NCBI GenBank assembly: GCA_034436035.1
Contig: DAOTVW010000319.1
Coordinates: 1-8,104 of the forward strand
DNA length: 8,104 nucleotides
Direction of reading: 5' to 3'
Source: UBA4823 sp034436035
GTDB lineage: Bacteria > Chloroflexota > Anaerolineae > Anaerolineales > UBA4823
Made by a program: the position numbers and the translations under genes. Of this stretch, positions 1-6,900 are shown in pieces; within the stretch, counting starts at the first letter, position 1, and each line of letters starts with the position of its first letter. A model generated the notes under the pieces. It was not told where the DNA came from and did no database searches. It worked only from the letters and a program-made list of their open reading frames with translations.

Positions 1-1
1 C

Positions 2-1336
2 TATGAGGAAAAAGGAATCGATTATCCGATTGGGTATGTGCGGTGGACGGAGGGGAGGAATTTATCCGCATTTGTGGATTTACTCGCAGAGAACAAGATT
101 GATGTTAAGCCGCTCATCACACATCGCTTTACACTAGATCAAGCCAGTCGAGCATATCAGTTGATCTCCGGTAAATTAGCAGAACCATTTTTAGGTGTTT
201 TATTTATCTACCCAAATGGAGATAGTGAGACGGAAAGCGCTGCTTTGCCGATTAACAAAGTAACTCTCCATTATGAAACGAAATCAGATAAACAAATACG
301 CGTAGGTGTTTTGGGAGCGGGAAATTACGCTTCGTTGGTGCTGCTGCCCATTATCAAAAGGGTGGGACTGGTTGAGTTAGTAGGGATTGCCTCGGCTAGT
401 GGAGTTTCTGCGCAGCAGGCTGCACAAAAATACCGTTTTCGTTATGCAGCCTCTCAACCAGATCTGTTGTATCAAGATGAATCGATCAATACCATCGTGA
501 TCTTAACTCGGCATCACCATCATGCAAGTCAGGTTATCCAAGGGATTAAAGCCGGGAAACATGTCTTTTGTGAAAAGCCATTGGTATTAAACCAAAATGA
601 ATTAATCCAAGTAGTGGATGCTTTAAGAGACAAGGGATATATTCCAACTGATTACACTTCAGTAGATGATATTATCGAAAAGCGACGTGGTTTACCGATT
701 TTCATGGTGGGTTATAACCGCCGCTTTGCGCCATTAATGGTCGCTTTGAAGGAGTTTTTCCGTCCTCTATATCAACCAGCAGTGATCCATTACCGCATCA
801 ACGCTGGCAGTATACCAACGCAACATTGGTTGAATGATCCTCAACAAGGGGGTGGCAGATTAATTGGTGAGGGATGCCATTTCGTGGATATTTTGACATA
901 CCTAACAGATGAGTTACCTGAGCGAGTGGCGGCATATTCTATAAAGAATGTGGAACCCAATCTCGAGGATAATATCCATCTGGTATTTCGTTATCCCAGT
1001 GGCTCGATTGGTTTGATCACCTATCTGGCAAACGGGGATAAAAATTATCCAAAAGAACGCTTAGAGATATTTTCCGGGGGAAGGATAGCGGTGCTGGATG
1101 ATTTTCGCCGTTTAGAGTTGATTGCTAATGGAAAGCGTCAGGTGAGAAGAGCGTTATGGAGCCAAGATAAAGGACATTCGGGAGAATGGCTTGCTTTTGT
1201 CCAAGCGATTATTCAAGGCCGTCCAGCACCTATTCCATTGCTCGATATTTTGGGTGTTAGCCAAGCAACAATCACAGCTCAGCGAGCGCTTCAAAGCGGA
1301 ATAGAGGAGAAAATATCCTACGCAAGCATACTATGA
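2..1336 (+). CDS. Two-domain oxidoreductase (ADH-like tail + Gfo/Idh/MocA), 5' partial
   Basis: The reading frame is open to the left edge, so the start lies outside; 444 residues are visible. The GTG at position 38 is not the true start, because the homologous sequence continues upstream of it. Visible residues 1 to about 70 look like the end of a zinc-type alcohol dehydrogenase (DVKPLITHRF, then a helix ending in the AYQLI region). From about residue 98 a second domain begins with a Rossmann nucleotide-binding motif GVLGAGNYAS (102-111). It is followed by the Gfo/Idh/MocA signature EKP (191-193, bases 572-580), GYNRRFAP, and GEGCHFVD (289-296), which carries the usual catalytic-region histidine. 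Proteins with this architecture are about 700 residues and are common in surface-polysaccharide clusters, where they probably oxidise or reduce a sugar nucleotide with NAD(P); the substrate is unknown. The stop overlaps the next start (ATGA). Family assignment is confident; the reaction is inferred. Confidence 0.9.
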   Translation, partial: YEEKGIDYPIGYVRWTEGRNLSAFVDLLAENKIDVKPLITHRFTLDQASRAYQLISGKLAEPFLGVLFIYPNGDSETESAALPINKVTLHYETKSDKQIRVGVLGAGNYASLVLLPIIKRVGLVELVGIASASGVSAQQAAQKYRFRYAASQPDLLYQDESINTIVILTRHHHHASQVIQGIKAGKHVFCEKPLVLNQNELIQVVDALRDKGYIPTDYTSVDDIIEKRRGLPIFMVGYNRRFAPLMVALKEFFRPLYQPAVIHYRINAGSIPTQHWLNDPQQGGGRLIGEGCHFVDILTYLTDELPERVAAYSIKNVEPNLEDNIHLVFRYPSGSIGLITYLANGDKNYPKERLEIFSGGRIAVLDDFRRLELIANGKRQVRRALWSQDKGHSGEWLAFVQAIIQGRPAPIPLLDILGVSQATITAQRALQSGIEEKISYASIL

Positions 1337-3357
1337 CATGGATAAATAAATTAGGCATTGCAATAAAAGCAGGGCAGGAATTAGGATTTAAACCAATTGG
1401 ATATTATGCCCTTTATGCACTGGGATTAAAAACCGGATGGATTGAGTGGAGCAGCCGCAAAGCACTGCGGCAAATAGAAAGCATCTCTACTCCCTTTCTC
1501 TTTGCGCAACCATTTACACCTCCCGATCGAAAAGGGATTCTAAATGTATTGGGGGAGGATCGAGATCAATTAATCGCTTATGCTAATCGAATCTGCCAGG
1601 GTCTCTTTCCGATTTTTGGACATGCATGGGTGGAACTTCCTTTTTATCAATCACAACAGTACCAATGGTTTAGCGAACTCGCTTTATTAGAGCGTGATCA
1701 AACTCATCCGAACGACTCTCTCCCGATGGACTTAAAATCAATCTGGGAGGTAGCCCGCTTTAGTTGGGCATATCTATTATGCCGGGCATATTGGATCTCG
1801 GCTGATGAAAGTTACGCCGCTGCATTTTGGAATTATTTTGAACAATTTGATGAACATAATCCCCCTTATTATGGTTACAACTGGATCTCTGCACAAGAAG
1901 TTGCCTTGCGATTGATAGCCTGGTCATATTCCTACACGTTACTTCAAAATTCACCCCAGAGCACTCCTGCCAGAAGAGCACGTTTATTGAGAGCGATTGC
2001 AGAACATGCGGCGAGAATCCCCAGCACCATTTCTTATAGCTTCGCTCAAAATAACAATCACCTATTATCCGATGCAGCCGGCTTGATAACTGCGTCGGTA
2101 GTTTTACCAAATTGTCCCCAAAGCAAACATTGGTGGGAGATGGGGTGGCGTTGGTTCAATTGGGGTATTCAACATCAGATTCAGGAGGATGGGGCTTATC
2201 TTCAGCATAGCTGCAATTACCACCGTTTGATGCTGCAACTCGCCTTATGGGTTAATTTAATTATCAAAGAAAAAGAGATTGCATATCCAACCGCGACAAA
2301 AGAAAAACTGGCTAAAGCCACAAATTGGCTGTTCAGTCTACTGGAGCGAACCAATGGCAAAGTGCCGAACTTTGGTCCAAACGATGGCGCCTTGATTCAG
2401 TTGCTCAGTCTCTCTCCTTTTGATGATTACCGGTCGGTGGTACAGGCTGCGGGTAAGGCATTCCTTGGAAAACCTCTCATTTCGGCTGGTAACTGGGACG
2501 AAATGAGCCTTTGGTACGGATTAGGTACTACTAATGAGGATTCCCCTGGTTCATTCAATTATCCCAGTGCAACTTTAATGCAAAGAAACTCCCTCAGTAT
2601 ATTGCGCCGAAAAGGGTCTTTGAACTGGGCAGCAATCCGATGTACCCAGTTCCATAATCGCCCCGGGCATGCCGATCAACTCCATGTCGAGTTGTGGTGG
2701 CGGGGACTTAACATTGCCAAAGACGCTGGTACCTATTTTTATACCGCACCTCCGCCATGGAATAATACCCTGGCAGAATCGTTTTATCACAATACCTTGA
2801 CGGTCAACCATACGGATCAAATGATCAAAGCAGGGCGTTTTTTATGGATAAATTGGGCGCAAGGGAGGATTGTCCAAACGGATGAGGGTAGTGATTCGCG
2901 CCCAATGAAAATCGTTGCAGAACATAATGGTTATCGCAAATGGGGTGTAATCCATCGCCGCAGTGTAGAATCGGATAAGGATAGCCAATGGATAGTGCGT
3001 GACGAGATTCTTGCTCAATCAAAACAAAAGGTTCATGCCCTATCTGTTCATATTCGCTTACATTGGTTGGTGGAAGATTTCCCTTGGAAAGTCTATGAAG
3101 ATAAAAATTGTTGGAGGATATTGTTTGAAACCAATCAAGGGAAGTATTCGATCAAGATTACCCCGCAAAACCCATCCAACACAGAGCTCTGTTTAGTGCG
3201 CGGCGGTGTCCCAGTTTATGGAAAAATGCCGCTTGGTGACCCTTATGGCTGGTACTCACCTACATACGCCAAGCTTCAAACCGCAATTTCTATCATACTG
3301 GATAACGAAACAACTATTCCGGATACGATTGAGACAATCTGGAATTTTGATGTATGA
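1333..3357 (+). CDS. Heparinase II/III-like polysaccharide lyase family protein
   Basis: This 674-residue protein has the two-part layout of the heparinase II/III family. An alpha-helical toroid spans roughly residues 80-360 and a beta-sandwich roughly 410-655. Visible family motifs are NNNH (240-243), the Tyr/His pair in QHSCNYHR (291-298), RPGHADQLHVELWWRG (443-458) and the HNT motif (486-488). Members that have been characterised cleave uronic-acid polysaccharides by beta-elimination; members beside bi-domain oxidoreductases and GT4 enzymes are thought to act in polysaccharide biosynthesis, with no settled substrate. The N-terminus (MTWINKLGIA...) shows no convincing signal peptide or lipobox, so the protein looks cytoplasmic. 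The ATG overlaps the previous stop as ATGA. The nearest purine-rich tract, GAGGAG at 1304-1309, is about 23 bases upstream and too far to serve, so translation is probably coupled. The start is well supported by the overlap. Confidence 0.9.
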   Translation: MTWINKLGIAIKAGQELGFKPIGYYALYALGLKTGWIEWSSRKALRQIESISTPFLFAQPFTPPDRKGILNVLGEDRDQLIAYANRICQGLFPIFGHAWVELPFYQSQQYQWFSELALLERDQTHPNDSLPMDLKSIWEVARFSWAYLLCRAYWISADESYAAAFWNYFEQFDEHNPPYYGYNWISAQEVALRLIAWSYSYTLLQNSPQSTPARRARLLRAIAEHAARIPSTISYSFAQNNNHLLSDAAGLITASVVLPNCPQSKHWWEMGWRWFNWGIQHQIQEDGAYLQHSCNYHRLMLQLALWVNLIIKEKEIAYPTATKEKLAKATNWLFSLLERTNGKVPNFGPNDGALIQLLSLSPFDDYRSVVQAAGKAFLGKPLISAGNWDEMSLWYGLGTTNEDSPGSFNYPSATLMQRNSLSILRRKGSLNWAAIRCTQFHNRPGHADQLHVELWWRGLNIAKDAGTYFYTAPPPWNNTLAESFYHNTLTVNHTDQMIKAGRFLWINWAQGRIVQTDEGSDSRPMKIVAEHNGYRKWGVIHRRSVESDKDSQWIVRDEILAQSKQKVHALSVHIRLHWLVEDFPWKVYEDKNCWRILFETNQGKYSIKITPQNPSNTELCLVRGGVPVYGKMPLGDPYGWYSPTYAKLQTAISIILDNETTIPDTIETIWNFDV

Positions 3358-4625
3358 CAAACACGACGAATAAAATGAAAATATTATTGATCCATCAGGC
3401 TTTTGCTGCACTCGATGAACCCGGGGGAACACGTCATCATGAATTAAGTCATTATTTGGCACAAAATGGGAATGAGGTCATCATCATTACCAGCCCGATC
3501 AGTTATTTAACCGGCAAGGATCAGAGCAAATTAGGCAAAGAAACGATACATGTTGGGTCGGGATCAATCACAATTCAGCGAGTTCGAACGTATCGGGCTT
3601 TCCATCGTAGTTTTGTCCACCGTACAATCAGTTTTATCACCTTTATGATTACTTCCTTTTGGGCAGCACTAACAGTTCCCAATGTGGATGTGGTTTGGGG
3701 CACCTCGCCACCGATCTTTCAGACTGTCACCGCCTGGTTAATTGCACGTTTAAAACGAGCCCCATTGCTTTTTGAGGTGCGTGATTTGTGGCCCGCGTTT
3801 GCGATACAAGTAGGTGTTTTGAAAAATCCAATTTTGATCCGCTTGTCGGAATGGTTAGAGCGGTTTTTATTAAAACGAGCGGATTGTGTGGTGGTTAATT
3901 CGCCAGGGTTTATTGCGCATGTCAAGGAGCGTGGCGCTAAATGGGTAGAATGCATCCCCAATGGAGCGGATCCAGCTTTATTCGATGGAGCCCATCTCGG
4001 AAAAAACCTGCGCTCTCGATTTGGATTAGAGGGAAAATTTGTGGTGCTATATGCTGGAGCGCATGGATTATCGAATGACCTAGGCACTGTCTTATTAGCA
4101 GCTAACCAATTGAAAGAATTTGCAGATATCCGCATTGTGTTTCTGGGGGATGGAAAAGAGAAACCTGCTTTAATCCAACAGTCCGTTCAAATGGGATTAC
4201 CCAATGTCATTTTCTTAGACGCAGTGACAAAAAGAGAAATTCCGGCAATGCTTGCTATGGCAGATGCTTGTTTGGCAATATTAAAACCAATCCCTTTATA
4301 TGGCACAGTATATCCGAATAAGGTCTTTGATTACATGGCAGCCGGAAAACCGATCATCCTGGCAATGGAGGGGGTAATCCGCCAATTGGTGGCGGAGGCT
4401 CAAGCTGGATTGGTTGTAACACCAGGTGACGCGACAGCCATTGCGCAGGCAATCTTAACCTTGAAAAACCAACCTGCTTTAGCCCAAGCGATGGGTCAGA
4501 ATGGACGGAAACTTATTGAAGATGAATTCAACCGTCAAAAACTGGCGCAACAGTTCTTATTGGTATTTCAAAAAGTCAGGTTATCCAAGCGTCAACGAGA
4601 CCTTGACCAAGCTAGCGAGAATTAG
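3354..4625 (+). CDS. Glycosyltransferase family 4, WbuB-like
   Basis: This is a 423-residue GT-B fold glycosyltransferase. The N-terminal domain begins KILLIHQAF and has the EPGGTR loop (22-27) that contacts the sugar nucleotide. A hydrophobic helix (about 91-108) probably associates with the membrane, and EVRDLWP (141-147) is typical of WbuB-type enzymes. The C-terminal domain has PNGAD (202-206), YAGAHG (233-238), GDG (265-267) and PNKVFDYMAAGKP (321-333). In the last motif Asp326 stands where many GT4 enzymes have the second Glu of EX7E, a conservative change. It should transfer a sugar from a nucleotide donor to a lipid-linked or saccharide acceptor at the inner membrane face; WbuB itself transfers an N-acetyl-fucosamine-type sugar, but donor choice here is unknown. 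The start overlaps the heparinase stop (ATGA). Met8 at 3375 is an alternative start and matches the usual family N-terminus, but neither has a strong ribosome binding site. Confidence 0.92.
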   Translation: MTNTTNKMKILLIHQAFAALDEPGGTRHHELSHYLAQNGNEVIIITSPISYLTGKDQSKLGKETIHVGSGSITIQRVRTYRAFHRSFVHRTISFITFMITSFWAALTVPNVDVVWGTSPPIFQTVTAWLIARLKRAPLLFEVRDLWPAFAIQVGVLKNPILIRLSEWLERFLLKRADCVVVNSPGFIAHVKERGAKWVECIPNGADPALFDGAHLGKNLRSRFGLEGKFVVLYAGAHGLSNDLGTVLLAANQLKEFADIRIVFLGDGKEKPALIQQSVQMGLPNVIFLDAVTKREIPAMLAMADACLAILKPIPLYGTVYPNKVFDYMAAGKPIILAMEGVIRQLVAEAQAGLVVTPGDATAIAQAILTLKNQPALAQAMGQNGRKLIEDEFNRQKLAQQFLLVFQKVRLSKRQRDLDQASEN

Positions 4626-4673
4626 ATTTCCCGCTGCAAGGGAATCAAAGCGAGGTGGATATGTCTCATTTTT
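4625..4673. terminator. Convergent intergenic region, weak terminator candidates
   Basis: The short gap between the converging glycosyltransferase and ilvE genes holds two imperfect hairpins. TTCCC (4628-4632) pairs with GGGAA (4640-4644) across a 7-base loop, and a further two base pairs outside are possible with one bulged T. A weaker stem, GAGG (4652-4655) with TCTC (4664-4667), contains a G-U pair and is followed by five T residues (4669-4673), as a + strand intrinsic terminator would need. Neither is a convincing strong terminator, and none with a T tract is seen on the ilvE strand. Confidence 0.2.
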
Positions 4674-4677
4674 GGGG

Positions 4678-5607
4678 TCACACCTTCTCGTAAACAGCAG
4701 TATTCCACTTGGTATAACCTGGTAAACGGGCGCGAATGGCATCATCGAAAAGTACGCGCAGGCGAGCGGTGATTTCTCCCATCACCCCGTTCCCAATGGG
4801 ACGATGATCAATATGGGTGACGGCGACGATTTGGGCAGCGGAGCCGGTGAGAAACAACTCATCACACAAATATACTTCAGTTCGGTCGATGGGCCTTTCG
4901 AGTACGGTTAAGTTTAATTCCGATTGGGCTAATTCCATCACACTGCGGCGGATAATTCCTTCTAATATATTTTCGGTTACCGGGGGAGTAATTAAGACAC
5001 CATCTCGAACAATGAAGACATTCATCGCACTGCCTTCAGAAACATGGCCATCCTGGGTCAGTACCAGAGCTTCGTCGTAGCCGGCTAATACAGCATCGGT
5101 TTTGACAAAGGCAGAATTTACATAAGCGCCGCTGATCTTTCCCCGGGCAGGGATCATGTTATCATCGACTCTCCGCCAGGAAGAAATCGTGACGTGCGCG
5201 CTGGTGTCGTTTTTGATATACCGTTCAAATGGCAAGGCAACAATGGCGAACTCATCATGCAAATCATGCAGCCGTACGCCAATTGCTTCATCCGCCTTAT
5301 AAGCGAGGGGACGGATGTAGATATCTTGGTGGTAGTCATCCTTACGCAAGAGGTCTATGGTGATTTGGGTTAAGCTTTGCGGTGTTTCACCCAGATCCAT
5401 GTGAAGGAGTCTCGCTGAATTAAGAAAACGTTGATAATGGTCATAAGGGCGAAAGATATAGAGTTGTTGATGGTCTGCATTCCAATAGGCGCGTATACCG
5501 GCAAAAACTGCTGTGCCATAATTTAGCCCATGGGTGAGTATGCCAATTTTCGCTTCGCTATAAGGGACAATTTTGCCTTTAAAATAGGCATTGATAGGTA
5601 AAGCCAT
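4678..5607 (-). CDS. ilvE: Branched-chain amino acid aminotransferase
   Basis: This 309-residue fold-type IV PLP aminotransferase performs the last step of valine, leucine and isoleucine synthesis (or first step of breakdown), exchanging the amino group with 2-oxoglutarate/glutamate in the cytoplasm. Landmarks are LNYGTAVFAGIRAY (28-41), the YIRPL strand (97-101), the PLP lysine Lys157 in GKISGAYVNS (156-165), the SEGSAMNVF motif (190-198) with the conserved Glu191, and TGSAAQI (254-260). Length matches the family. The frame can be extended to a TTG at 5625, but GGAGGT sits 6 bases before the ATG at 5607, and the protein then starts MALPINAYFKG as homologues do, so the ATG is preferred. It is transcribed alone, opposite to both flanking operons. 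D-amino-acid transaminase and aminodeoxychorismate lyase are related, but the overall match and the GIRAY segment favour IlvE. Confidence 0.93.
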   Translation of the reverse strand: MALPINAYFKGKIVPYSEAKIGILTHGLNYGTAVFAGIRAYWNADHQQLYIFRPYDHYQRFLNSARLLHMDLGETPQSLTQITIDLLRKDDYHQDIYIRPLAYKADEAIGVRLHDLHDEFAIVALPFERYIKNDTSAHVTISSWRRVDDNMIPARGKISGAYVNSAFVKTDAVLAGYDEALVLTQDGHVSEGSAMNVFIVRDGVLITPPVTENILEGIIRRSVMELAQSELNLTVLERPIDRTEVYLCDELFLTGSAAQIVAVTHIDHRPIGNGVMGEITARLRVLFDDAIRARLPGYTKWNTAVYEKV

Positions 5608-5613
5608 ATCATG

Positions 5614-5619
5614 ACCTCC
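5614..5619 (-). promoter_or_regulatory. Ribosome binding site of ilvE
   Basis: On the minus strand the sequence reads GGAGGT, then 6 bases, then ATG (5607-5605). It is a near-perfect anti-16S match at good spacing and rules against the upstream TTG at 5625 as the start, since that codon would lie before the binding site. Confidence 0.85.
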
Positions 5620-5652
5620 AATCAAAATCAGTCGAAAAATAGATTTACGGAC

Positions 5653-5658
5653 ATTATA
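5653..5658 (-). promoter_or_regulatory. -10 box of the ilvE promoter
   Basis: The minus strand reads TATAAT, a perfect sigma-70-type -10 hexamer, inside GGGGATATAATG. Transcription would begin near 5646 and give a leader of about 40 bases before the ATG. No good TTGACA-like -35 is found at 16-19 bases spacing, so an activator or a short relaxed -35 may be involved. No room is left for a leader-peptide attenuator. Confidence 0.5.
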
Positions 5659-5668
5659 TCCCCATTTG

Positions 5669-5817
5669 AAACCGTTTGCGTTACCGAATGGCGCTGTACA
5701 TCGATTTTATTTCTTTCATCAGTTTCTAGTAAATGGTAGAGAAAACTGGTTTGGGTTTATATCTTATAGGTGAGAAAAATCGGATCTATTAAACTTAAAA
5801 CATATTCAAACCGGTTG
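5669..5817. repeat. Three palindrome-like AAAC-N-GTTT words, possible operators
   Basis: Within the divergent intergenic region the words AAACCGTTT (5669-5677), AAACTGGTTT (5743-5752) and AAACCGGTTG (5808-5817) occur about 74 and 65 bases apart, centre to centre. The last contains the perfect palindrome AACCGGTT (5809-5816). AACCGGTT-type cores are common in LacI/GalR-family operators. The first copy lies just upstream of the ilvE -10 box, where a repressor or activator could act. A fourth GAAACCGTTTC is at 6073-6083, inside the following gene. The words are short and could be chance; no regulator gene is in the window. Confidence 0.3.
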
Positions 5818-5961
5818 TATCTTGCTGGTGCGCAAATCTTGTGGTTAGTTAATTTGATTATCGTAACGTAAGAGAGCGGCATGGGTTAAGGATATTGTGC
5901 AAGCAGATTTTCCTCCTGATAGATTATTAAAATTTCTCTGTGCAAACTGAGAGGGATGCGG

Positions 5962-5967
5962 TATGAT
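5962..5967 (+). promoter_or_regulatory. Candidate -10 box for the rightward operon
   Basis: TATGAT matches the -10 consensus in five of six positions and would start transcripts near 5974, leaving a leader of about 27 bases that includes the ribosome binding site. The best -35 at 17 bases is TGTGCA (5939-5944), a poor match. A second, weaker option is TTGTGC (5895-5900) with TAGATT (5920-5925). Confidence 0.3.
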
Positions 5968-5988
5968 GAAGGCACAAGTAATGGAATT

Positions 5989-5993
5989 GGAGG
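5989..5993 (+). promoter_or_regulatory. Ribosome binding site of the quinate-dehydrogenase-like gene
   Basis: GGAGG followed by 7 bases and ATG at 6001. This decides the start: the frame is also open from an ATG at 5956, but that codon has no binding site and would add 15 residues (MRYDEGTSN...) that read like leader DNA and include the -10 candidate. Confidence 0.85.
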
Positions 5994-6000
5994 CGGAAAA

Positions 6001-6900
6001 ATGAAACGCGCAGTTAGTATCAGTATTGGGTCTTCGAAAAGGGACAAAGCAGTCCAAATCGAATTATTAGGTGAAACCGTTTCTATCGAACGGATTGGTA
6101 CCGATGGGGACATGGAAAAAGCGGCGGAAATGTATCGGGAATTGGATGGAAAAGTGGATGCATTTGGTGTGGGGGGAGCAGATTTAGGCGTAATGGTAGA
6201 TAACAAATGGTATCCGTTGTATTCGGTACAACCGATGATTCGTTATGTCAAACAAACCCCGGTTGTTGATGGGGCGGGATTAAAAAATTCTCTGGAATAC
6301 CGTCTTGCGTCCTTTATTGATAACCATATTGGCACATACATCAAAGAGAAAAAAGCTTTCATCACCGTTGGCGTCGACCGCTGGGGAATGACAAAATCGT
6401 TCGTGGACAATGGGTATGAATGTATTTTTGGCGATATGATGTTTGCATTGGGTTTGCCTTTTGCTATTCGTAAAATCTCCACTATAAAATTATTGGCTCA
6501 GATCCTCATGCCCATCGCTGGACGGCTGCCGTTCGAATGGGTTTACCCAACTGGCGAAAAACAAGAAGTACATCTACCTAAATGGGAAAAATATTATCAA
6601 TGGGCGACAGTGATCGCGGGTGACTGCCATTATGTAAAAAGACACATGCCGTATCGGCTGGATGGAAAAGTAATTGCCACAAATACTACTACACCTTCCG
6701 ATGTAGAGATGTTTCGTAAAGCAGGGGTCAAGTATTTAGTCACTTCAACACCGGTATTGGATGGCCGTTCGTTTGGCACAAACATGATGGAGGCTGCCTT
6801 GGTAGCCGTTGCCGGGAAAGGTAGAAAATTATCCGTTGAAGAATTAAATGAATTGATCGATAAAATCGGTTTGGAACCCCAACTTCAGGAGTTGAACTAA
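6001..6900 (+). CDS. Conserved protein, usually labelled quinate 5-dehydrogenase
   Basis: This 299-residue protein belongs to a conserved family that, from memory, is auto-annotated as quinate/shikimate 5-dehydrogenase in Chloroflexota and Firmicutes; I know of no experimental proof. Recognisable blocks are SIGSSKRDKAV (8-18), ERIGTDGDMEKA (30-41), a glycine-rich GVGGADLG (56-63), TPVVDGAGLKNSLE (86-99), TVGVDRWGM (122-130), FGDMMFALGLPF (143-154), VYPTGEKQE (181-189), AGDCHYVKRHMP (206-217) and the C-terminal TSTPVLDGRSFGTNMMEA (248-265). The segment starting at about 116 (hydrophobic strand, GVDRWGM, then YECIFGD) could be a nucleotide-binding half-domain, but there is no textbook GxGxxG, so cofactor use is uncertain. 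No signal peptide or membrane span is seen. It is the first gene of an operon, and its stop overlaps the next start (TAATG). Start chosen by the GGAGG site. Family recognition is good; function is open. Confidence 0.8.
   Translation: MKRAVSISIGSSKRDKAVQIELLGETVSIERIGTDGDMEKAAEMYRELDGKVDAFGVGGADLGVMVDNKWYPLYSVQPMIRYVKQTPVVDGAGLKNSLEYRLASFIDNHIGTYIKEKKAFITVGVDRWGMTKSFVDNGYECIFGDMMFALGLPFAIRKISTIKLLAQILMPIAGRLPFEWVYPTGEKQEVHLPKWEKYYQWATVIAGDCHYVKRHMPYRLDGKVIATNTTTPSDVEMFRKAGVKYLVTSTPVLDGRSFGTNMMEAALVAVAGKGRKLSVEELNELIDKIGLEPQLQELN
6887..6891 (+). promoter_or_regulatory. Ribosome binding site of the nucleotidyltransferase gene
   Basis: AGGAG lies inside the end of the preceding gene, 8 bases before the ATG at 6900, and supports that start. 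With the TAATG overlap it gives both coupling and independent initiation. Confidence 0.75.

Larger units (their letters stand above)
5626..5988. other. Divergent intergenic region
   Basis: About 390 non-coding, AT-rich bases separate the ilvE start (5607) from the next start (6001). I see the ilvE promoter, the repeated AAAC-N-GTTT words and a possible rightward promoter. I see no small ORF with a ribosome binding site, no recognisable tRNA, riboswitch or T-box, and no strong intrinsic terminator. A short CTCT/AGAG inverted repeat (5936-5939 and 5950-5953) precedes the rightward -10 candidate. Confidence 0.6.

Noticed and set aside
512..523. Run of four His residues (RHHHHAS) in the oxidoreductase
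   Set aside because: This is the position where the family has a TRHxxHA motif; the extra His residues are ordinary substitution, not a metal site or tag.
1760..2110. Open frame of about 116 codons on the minus strand inside the heparinase-like gene
   Set aside because: It lies antisense to a gene with clear conserved motifs, has no ribosome binding site or recognisable product, and is a shadow.
3719..4135. Open frame of about 138 codons on the minus strand inside the glycosyltransferase gene
   Set aside because: Its composition follows the complementary strand of conserved GT4 coding sequence, and no domain is recognisable.
4501..4725. Short + strand frame spanning the end of the glycosyltransferase and ilvE
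   Set aside because: It overlaps two real genes in other frames, is cut into the ilvE 3' end, and has no ribosome binding site.
5886..6206. Minus-strand frame at the start of the quinate-dehydrogenase-like gene
   Set aside because: It overlaps a well supported + strand gene and its regulatory sites; the protein is low-complexity and Ser/Pro-rich, without a domain.
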